Positions 56,560 to 64,000 of a DNA stretch of 64,000 nucleotides are shown here, piece by piece (the stretch's first letter is position 1; every line of letters starts with the position of its first letter). Made by a program: the position numbers and the translations under genes. Source of the DNA: Epichloe hybrida (taxonomy: Eukaryota > Ascomycota > Sordariomycetes > Hypocreales > Clavicipitaceae); the NCBI GenBank assembly GCA_019022495.1, contig JAFEKR010000006.1, forward strand, positions 1,984,001-2,048,000, in the 5' to 3' direction. The notes beneath the pieces were generated by a model. The model ran no database searches and had not been told where the DNA came from. It saw only the letters and a program-made list of their open reading frames with translations.

Positions 56560-57700
56560 CTTAAGCTAAAACAAGAACTATAAACACTAATAATAGTAAT
56601 ATCTATACCACTAAAGAAACATTAAAAATAGCCCTTAAGGAGGCTATTAGGGAGGAAGCTAAAGATAATAACTCCCTAACCTAGGCTAGCATTATAGCTA
56701 GGCCTGCCCTAAAATAACTAAATACTAACCCCCCCTCTCTCTAAGTCCCTAGAAGATAATATAGAGAAGTACTTATAAAAGGAAACACTATATAAGAATT
56801 ACTCTAGTCTAGGGGCGTAAAAGATATAGTTATGGCTATAAATAAAGCTATTAGGTAAGCCTTAGTAATAGTAGCTAGAAGACTCCCTAGTAGGGATATA
56901 ATTATTACCTTTAAAGGAAACATAGCGTAGTATAAAGAAGACTAAAAATAGATTACTAAAGTGTTTAGCCTAGAGGTAGCTATTCACTGCTGCATACTTA
57001 GCGTTATTATTAAGGGTTTCCTAATAAAGTATATATCTATTAAGAACCTAGTAATAGAAATTAGAAAAGTAAATAAAGTAAATATAATTAAGGTAACCAC
57101 AAGATACCCCTAGGGCAAGAACGCCTAGTAAACTACCCTAATTCTTAGACTAGCTAAAGTTAAAGATACTAATAAGATATACTAAGATAGAATAGTCTTT
57201 AAAGCAAAGCTATTCTAAACTAAACTATATAATAAGACCTTATAACCTAGATAGTGCTATAACTACTTCTAAATAAGATATATTACTAAGTTTTATAAGG
57301 TAACACTAAGGTATAGTAAGTGTAGAGCTAGCTAGCATAAAGATAGTAAGGCGTTATACCTAATAATAAATAAATAACTTAAGGAAAACTATATCCTATA
57401 CTCTAGACTATACCTAGCCTAGTCTAGAGACTACTTAGTACTAAAAAAGAAGTAAAACATAGTAAAGGCTAGTTACCTAGAATAACTATCTTACTTTACC
57501 TCTAGCTCCCCTAGTAAGAACCTAGCTCTAGCCTAAGAGAGAGCTAGCATAGCTATAAAACCTATAGTAATAATAGGAAGAAAGAGAGGTTAACCTATAA
57601 ATATAAAGCAAAGCGCTAAATAGCTAAGAGCTAGGAGTATTAAGCACTATATAAAATAACTTAGGGCTAGAATAAAACTAGCATAGGATAGCTAAGACCT
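56560..57700 (+). pseudogene. LINE ORF1-like remnant with zinc-knuckle relics
   Basis: At 57252-57345 the reading C Y N Y F ... I T K F Y K V T L R Y S K C R A S * H K D S is a pair of CCHC RNA-binding knuckles in which several Cys codons have become Tyr (TGC/TGT to TAC/TAT). Upstream text is Lys/Glu-rich. The borders are approximate. Confidence 0.6.
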
Positions 57701-57729
57701 ATTACTACCCCCCTAATTAATATAGTAAT

Positions 57730-60700
57730 ATTATAAGTTCTCTTTTAGAATGTAAATAAGAAAGATAGCCTAATACACATTACACTCTATTACTAAACTA
57801 ATATAGATATAATAGTAATCTAAGAGTAAGAACACATAAAATATCTATAGCCCCTTACACTAGGCCTTACCTAGTTTTAACTTACACACTATAATAAGCA
57901 TAACACTATATATATTAATAAAAAACATAATATAGGGTTATAGTTAGCCTAGGGAGGGCCTAACTAGTTACTAGTGAAAATTCATAGAATTAATATCTAT
58001 TCCCTCTATTTAGAAGGTTATAGTAATAACTAGAACACCCTTATATAAGACATTAACATAAAGACACTATATAACTAAAGCGTATTTATAGGAGATTTTA
58101 ACTAAAAGCATCCTCTCTAGGATAGGCTAGATAAAATCACTAATAAAGTAAATAAGCTACTAGAACTTATAAGCTAGTAAAGGCTTAGACTAGTAATACC
58201 CTAAGGGGAACTAACTAGATAATATAAGGATAATAGGGATAGTACTATAGACCTAGCGTAAGTAACCCTAGATATCTAAGTTTACTATAAAGGAGTAAAA
58301 GACCTTACTAGATCTAACTATATCCTATAGCTAATTAGCATCTTTACTAGCCTATAAGATAATATCCTATAGGCCCTTAGACATATGTGGAATATAATAG
58401 ATAAACCGTACATAAAGGCAAAGGTAGTAGTACGCTTTTAACCTAAAAACGCCCTAGATTTATAAGATAAAGAAAGGATAAATGCGTATACTACCTAGCT
58501 TATTATAAACCTTTAATAAATAGTAGATAAGGTAGCCTTATAGAAGCCCTAGGGGCTCCCTAGCCTAGAGGTATAGTGGTTAAGGATAGCTAAAGAGGTA
58601 GTTACTAGAGCTAGATAAGCAAAGAGATAATAGAGATAATAGAGAATAGAAGTAAACTAGTAAGCTTATACTAAAGTAAATAAGGACTAAGAATAGGTTA
58701 TTAAAACTAAGAGAAAAAATATATAGAGAGACACCTTATAAAAGGCTAATATATAGAGAAAGGATAAGGGAGTGTAAAGACTAGAGAGATAGGCCTAGCT
58801 TTAAAGCTAGGCCCCCCTAGAACTACCTAGGCTACTAGAGCTAGAAAGGACTAAAAATAACCTAAACCTAGCTACTATATATAAGGATAAAGTAAGTATA
58901 CTAGCACTAAGGTTCTTCCCTAAGCCTATAGTAAACCTTTTCTAAATCCTAGACCTTACTTTCCTAGAGCTAGATAACGCACTATTCCTAGATAATAACT
59001 AGTTTAAACTAGAAGAGATATTAGATATTATATTAGATATAGCTAGCTAGAAAGCACTAGGTAATAATAAGCTCCTAGTAGGCCTTATTAAGGCCTATAA
59101 TAAGCTAGTAAAAGAAGCTATAGTCTAGCTTCTAAACGCTATCCTTAAAGTAAGGTATTTCCTAGCCTAATTCTAGACTACTAGAGTAGTAGTAATTAGG
59201 AAACTAAGTAAGATAATAAAAGAGATAAGGAGGGCTAATGCTTAGAGGCCTATCTCCTTACTAAATATTATAGGAAAAATTATAGAAGCAGTAATTATAA
59301 AGTAACTTATAGCCTTTACTAAGGTAAAAGGACTTCTCCTAGAGCTATAGATAAGGAATAGGATAAATAGGTTAATAGAGACTATAATTAAGGTCTTAGT
59401 AAAGTGTATAAGAGAGACCTAGAGTAAGGGCAGAATTACCTTACTTACCTAGATAAATATCTTATTTACTTTTAATAGAGTTAGCTACCTATACCTAATT
59501 TACTTACTAATCCTAATAGGAATCCCTTACTAGCTAATAGCTATAATATAAAGCTTCCTAGTAAATAGAATAAGCTAGCTTAGCTTTAATAAAGAACTCT
59601 CTAGACCCTTTAAGATTAAGGCTAGCACCCTATAAGGATCTTCTCTTTTACTAATTCTCTTTCTCCTTTACTTTATAAAACTTTACGTATGCCTTTAGGC
59701 TATTCTAGGCATAGTGGTAATTAGATTTACTAATAATATAAATATTATAGTATTTAGTAAAAACATAGTGTAAACCTAGAGAAAACTTAAGGCTACTTAG
59801 AAGATTTATAAGGAATAGGTAAAAGAGGTAAAAGTAAAGTTTAACCTAGTAAAAACTAAACTTATACACTTTAGTAAGGCCTATAGGCCCTTATAGGCTA
59901 GGGTCTAGCTTAGTATAGAGAAAATAATGCTAATAGAGATATACTAATTCCTTAGGGTATAAGTAAAGAGAAAACTTAACTAGAGTGCTTATAAGAATAT
60001 CCTTAAGGGAAAACTAGCCTAGTAATAGCTTACACTCTTTACGTTAGTAGCGTTAGTATAAGGCATTAGCTTTAGAGATACCTAGCTTATATACACATAG
60101 GTAGTCTAGCCTATTCTTGCCTATAGGGTAAGCGCTTACTATACTCTAACTAAGAAGGGAGGAAAACTATAAGAAATAGTTAGAAGTTTTATAGTAAACT
60201 AATTAACTTACCTCTAGACTATAGCTAAAGTATTTAAGGCTATACTAATTACTTAGCTAGAAGTTAAAACCTATATTCCCCCCCTAGACCTTTACCTAAA
60301 TAAGATAAAGCAAAAGTTTAAGGAAAGGATTATACTTAGTAAAATAATAAATAAGATATAGGCTATAGCTAACTTAGTGTAAATAGTACTATAATATAAA
60401 AGAAAACCCTTACTTACTAATAATAAACTAGATATATAACTATATAAGGAGTAAAAGAAAAGATAGGAAGACTAGCATTCTAATAGGTAATAGAGATAAT
60501 ATAGGCGCGGGAGAGAGCTAATAGAGGATTACTTACCTACCTATAACCTAAAGGAAATCTAGAAATTCTACACTAGGCTTAATAAGTATATCTCCTCTAT
60601 AATAATATAATTATATATAGGAAAGATTAGCCTTAATAAGTTCCTCTTCTAAAGGCGCGTTTCTAGGGTGACTTTACCCCTATATAGCTATGGTTATATA

Positions 60701-61400
60701 GTTAAAGACTAGTACTATATAATTATTAACTATGCTAACTATAACTATAGATACCCTTAAATAAGATAGCCTAGAGACATATAGAAGTCAAGGCTAGCCC
60801 TAGATAATCCCCTAAAGGCAAGATATATTATAAAGTGATTCCTTAGCATAAGAAAACTCTAATACTATATATTAGCATAAGACCTAGCCTTTAGTTAATA
60901 TAAACTAGGGGAGGATTTAGGCTACCCTAGAGGTAACTAAACTAACTAATAAATAAACACTATAGATAACTAGAGAGAGGCACTAGGTAAAACAGTGTAG
61001 CTATAAAGGCAGGCTAGATATAAGGTAAAATCACACTATAATAAGAAGACTATAGGTCTAGAATAGTTATTAGATTAATTTTAAGTTAAAAGCTATAGGT
61101 ATTATTTTACACTAGCTTACTACTGCCTCTTTACTAACCTAGAATTAGCTCTATTTCTCCTTAGAAATAGGGATTATATTCTCTATTACCTTACTCTTAC
61201 CCTTAGCTAATAGGCTAGTAGCTAGGAGCTAGTTTATCTCTACTACTTAGGCATTAAGCTACTAAAGCTAAAAGATAACCTTATTATATTATTTCTCTAT
61301 AAACCTAGACCTAGCTAGGTCTAGGCTTACTATAGTAGCGCCCTATTTTTTCTTAGCGTGGTTTTTAGCATAGAGTTTCTTAACCTAAGCTATATAGTCC
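57730..61400 (+). pseudogene. LINE ORF2 remnant (endonuclease, reverse transcriptase, downstream domain)
   Basis: The RT core is recognisable at 59,600-59,780: GSSLLLILFLLYFIKLY (family QGSPLSPILFLLY) followed by VVIRFTNNINIIVFSKN, i.e. the FADD motif with Ala to Thr and both Asp to Asn, each a TG-to-TA change (59726-59737). A finger-domain text with AISLLNI-like reading precedes it near 59250. A downstream RNase-H-like region is expected but I could not fix its residues. Confidence 0.72.
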
Positions 61401-63232
61401 TCTAAGGCCTAGATAATTAAAGTTAGCTATAGAATAAAGCTACTACTAAGCTAGAGTAAAACCACTTATATTACTCCTAGTAACTATACTAGCCTAGGTC
61501 TTAACTAACTACTAATGTTCCCCTTACTAGCTAGTAATGTTTAGCTATAAGTAAATTAACACTAGAGTAAGCTTAGAATAGGCATAGGAGTTAATATTAC
61601 CTTAATATATATATAATTATAGACCTAATAATTAAAATAAGCGTTAGATATTACCCCTTTATATGTAAATTAGCCTTACCCCTAGACTAGAAATAAACTA
61701 ACTTACTAATAATATTATAGCACTAATAGCCCTTATTTTTAACGGATTATATCTTATAAGACATACACTAGATCTCTTATGGCTTACCTAGCTACCCTAG
61801 GTTAGACCTAGAAATAAGGTAAAATAAAGGCAAAGGGGACTTACTTCTAGGCCTTTTACCTTTACTTAATCTAATTACTTCTAGGTTAAGGACTTCCTTA
61901 AATACTTATCTAAGGTTATAAGTTCCTAGGCAAATTAAAGCTAGAATAGCACTAAAAATAAGGTACTTATAAAGCTTAGTAATATTATAGCGCGTTTTTC
62001 TACGTAAAATATTAGTATTTAAACTAGCACTAGACTAGAGAAGTCTTAAATAGCTTCTAAAAGGGATAGAAAGAAAAAGAACCTATAGGAAATTTATTAT
62101 AAGAAAAGGAAAAAGGTTAAAACCTTAAGAGAGAAAAAGCTCTCTTTTATACTTAAGAGAGAGGGGAGGGGGGACTAACTATAATATTAGCTAGAAAATA
62201 AAGTATAAGATAAGTAAACATATAAATAGTATATAACTAATCTAGGAGCAAAACCGCCTAGTTACTAAGCCTAAATCACTTACCCCTTACTATAATTAAA
62301 TAAAACTATATGCTTAGACTTTATAAGATATTTAGACTAGTACTAGGTTAGATTTAGCTAAAAAGTAAGGCACTAAAAGAGTTAGAAGTAAAGTAAATAA
62401 AAAGTAAATTATTATTATAAATCTAAATTCACTATACCCTAGGGTAAAGTAAGAGATATAAAGCTAGGTTAAAGTAAGACTAAACTAGCACTAAAGGAAG
62501 CTAGTTAAGACTACTATTATACTTTTTCCTTTCTTTTTTATTTTCTTTAGGATAAGGCTAGCATAAGCTAGCACTAAATACCTATAATTAATTACACCTA
62601 ATATAGTGTAAACCTAGAAGAGAGTTAGCACTAGCCTATTAATAAACATAAGGGGGTTTTTCTTCCTAGTAAAGGGTTTTCCCTCTTAACTAAGCGAATA
62701 GAGTACTAGGAACAGCTACATAGTTAGCTAGCTAGCGTAAAGAATATATATAAATAATTTATAGAAATATAAAATAATTTATAGAAATAGTAAATAATAT
62801 AATAAGAAGGTTTTTCTTTAAGTTATATTAGGGAAATAAAGTATTAAGTTAAATAGTATTATTAAAAAAGTATAATATTATATATAACCTTACTTCGTTA
62901 TAATAAAATTATAAAAATAATATAATATTATAAATTCTATAACTAATTTAATAAAATAGGTAATAATAAAAACTAGCTTTCTTTTAACCTTATAAATACT
63001 AATAACTAATAAAAAGTCTAATACTATATTTATAGTGTTTGTAGTTAGTGTAGTTTAAGAAAAAAATTTGTAGTATAATGTATTATAGTTTTTTTTTTTT
63101 TTGTAGTTAGTGTAATGTAGTTTTTTTTTCCTTATAGTTAGTGTAATTTGTAGTGTAATATAGTTTGTAGTGTAGTTACTACACTACACTACAAATACTA
63201 CACTACACTACACGTTTTAGTGCAATACTCTG

Positions 63233-63481
63233 TAACTAAGTAAGGTTATATATAATATTATACTTTTTTAATAATACTATTTAACTTAATACTTTATTTC
63301 CCTAATATAACTAAGATTACTAAGATTACTAAGATTACTAAGATTACTTATAATATTATTAGTGTTAAAGTTTAATAAAAAATAAAAAATAAATAAATAA
63401 CTTAAATATAAATATAAGTAATTATAAGTAAATTACTATAGTAAAAGCTATAAGTTTTAATAACTTAGTATTTTAAGGTTT
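63233..63481 (-). mobile_element. Element E3: inner fragment of another E-type element, reverse
   Basis: Reverse complement of the E1/E2 inner segment (53560-53660) followed by four 9-mers, then further inner text, ending at gypsy copy 4. It retains TAACTAAGTAAGG, the uninterrupted form of the LINE target site. Confidence 0.72.
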
Positions 63482-64000
63482 TGCAAGGGCTTAGGCTTTG
63501 CCTAAGCATTGTTTGTATAGTAATTAGAGAGAGGAGTAGTAAAAGTAATTAAGGTAAGGAAAGGAGACTTATATAAGTAGCTAAGGGGGTATAAGAGGCA
63601 TTACTAGGGATAGCCTCTTACCTTTTCTCCTTTTTCCTTAAGTCTTTTAATACTATATTAACGCTTTATTATAGTTACCTAGGGGCTAGTCTATAATAAT
63701 TAAGAGACTTTCTTTAGTCCTTTTTAATAACTACTAAAAGACATAATAGAAATACTAATAAATATATTAATAAATATAATAGACACGCTTTAACTATAAG
63801 ACTAACCTAGCTAGGGGATAATAACTCCTTTATTTAATGCTATAGCACTACTAGTAGCTTAATAAGCCTAATTTAAAATGCTTTAACTTATACTTAATAA
63901 GTAAATAGTAAAGCTTATATGCCTTTAATAATAAGTAGCTATAAATACTATAGGACCTTTAACCTAACTACTTATTATAGCCTAGCCTAATACCTTAATA
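63482..64000 (+). mobile_element. Ty3/gypsy copy 4, 5' LTR and start of internal region (cut by window end)
   Basis: LTR 63482-63698 (217 bp, TGCAAGGGC to CTATAATA), followed by internal sequence colinear with copy 1 (20966 onward) to the last base. The coding part lies outside the window. Confidence 0.9.

Larger units (their letters stand above)
56160..62766 (+). mobile_element. Long LINE (non-LTR) retrotransposon (56174-62752), RIP-mutated
   Basis: 6579 bp flanked by a perfect 14 bp duplication AATAATTTATAGAA (56160-56173, 62753-62766), so probably full length. The 5' end keeps a GC-normal start CCTTTGCATACTTTTCCGCA; the 3' end is GCGTAAAGAATATATATA. Plus-strand order: ORF1-like region with CCHC knuckle remnants (57252-57345), an endonuclease-like part near 57,730-58,330, RT near 59,000-59,900, then further coding remnant to about 61,400 and a 3' UTR. 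The two-ORF layout and size fit the fungal Tad1 clade; the clade is inferred, not proven. Confidence 0.85.
51274..63232. mobile_element. Elements E1-E2: head-to-tail dimer of hAT-like elements with nested TRIM and LINEs
   Basis: The left end is CAGAGTATTGTTTGTAGTGT (51274), the right end TAGTGCAATACTCTG (to 63232). The unit occurs twice: E1 (51274 to about 54960) and E2 (about 55040 to 63232) share (TGTAG)n subterminal arrays, the ACTACAATGTAGTGTTAGTA block, AT-rich inner text, a 9 bp VNTR, a 10-mer array and the inverted inner part. At the E1/E2 joint (54920-55100) no CAGAG terminus is present, so two units share one set of ends. Flanking 8-mers (CTCCTAAC, TAACTAAG) do not match. Nested insertions account for most of the length. 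Confidence 0.7.
19626..64000. other. RIP-mutated, transposon-filled AT-rich block (to the window end)
   Basis: From about 19624 onward base composition changes abruptly. CA and TG become rare and TA dominates: for example, 20041-20100 has no CA or TG but about twelve TA. Coding remnants show CAG to TAG, TGG to TAG and GAT to AAT changes, the transitions expected from repeat-induced point mutation on either strand. Only short or late inserts keep normal composition (37281-37569, 52489-53015, 53412-53557 and parts of the copia element). No intact host gene is visible in these 44 kb. Confidence 0.93.

Noticed and set aside
19626..64000. Centromere or subtelomere
   Set aside because: The AT-rich, RIP-mutated nest would fit, but no telomere repeat or centromere-specific signal is visible; base composition alone cannot decide.

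Overview
The window is fungal nuclear DNA, almost certainly from a filamentous ascomycete and most likely a Sordariomycete. The evidence is short introns with GT..AG ends, an Egh16/GAS1-type secreted protein gene, a fungal ferric reductase, and a long AT-rich block with the signature of repeat-induced point mutation (RIP): CA and TG are scarce, TA is greatly over-represented, and many CAG/CAA/TGG codons have become stops. I cannot name the genus.

Region 1 (1 to about 19.62 kb) is a normal gene-dense segment. In order it holds: the 3' end of an actin-related protein (Arp4-type); a Mug/TDG mismatch-specific uracil/thymine DNA glycosylase; a four-exon thioredoxin reductase; a three-exon VPS53 (GARP tethering complex); a three-exon membrane-anchored fibronectin-III/coiled-coil protein of unknown role; a 2.4 kb gene-poor gap; a three-exon Egh16-like secreted protein divergent from a small alanine-rich secreted protein; and a ferric-reductase-type NADPH oxidoreductase carrying a one-base frameshift in a C9 tract. 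A decayed, MFS-like remnant sits at the border. All of the genes after the Arp4 fragment except the small secreted protein are on the minus strand.

Region 2 (about 19.62 to 64 kb) holds no convincing intact host gene. It is a nest of transposons, most of them heavily RIP-mutated: a Tc1/mariner transposase gene split by a complete Ty3/gypsy element (217 bp LTRs, CTACT duplication); three further gypsy copies; a 7.19 kb Ty1/copia element with 811/810 bp LTRs and a single gag-pol frame broken only by stops; a 289 bp solo LTR; a 527 bp terminal-repeat miniature element (TRIM); a 6.58 kb LINE with RNA-binding knuckle and RT remnants; and at least five 5'-truncated LINE copies with 11-17 bp target duplications.

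The most unusual content is a family of 2.3-3.3 kb (larger when composite) elements with CAGAG...CTCTG ends. Two have perfect 8 bp target duplications, which points to hAT-type transposition. They contain no recognisable transposase and are built from satellites: outward pentamer arrays (TGTAT or TGTAG), a central 10 bp minisatellite with an AAGCTA core, a 9 bp VNTR, and an about 100 bp tandem unit. The order of nesting gives a relative history: mariner, then gypsy 1, then element A; and gypsy 3, then element C, then gypsy 2, then copia, solo LTR and element D.

All translations, splice choices and repeat boundaries were made by eye from the sequence; no database search was possible.
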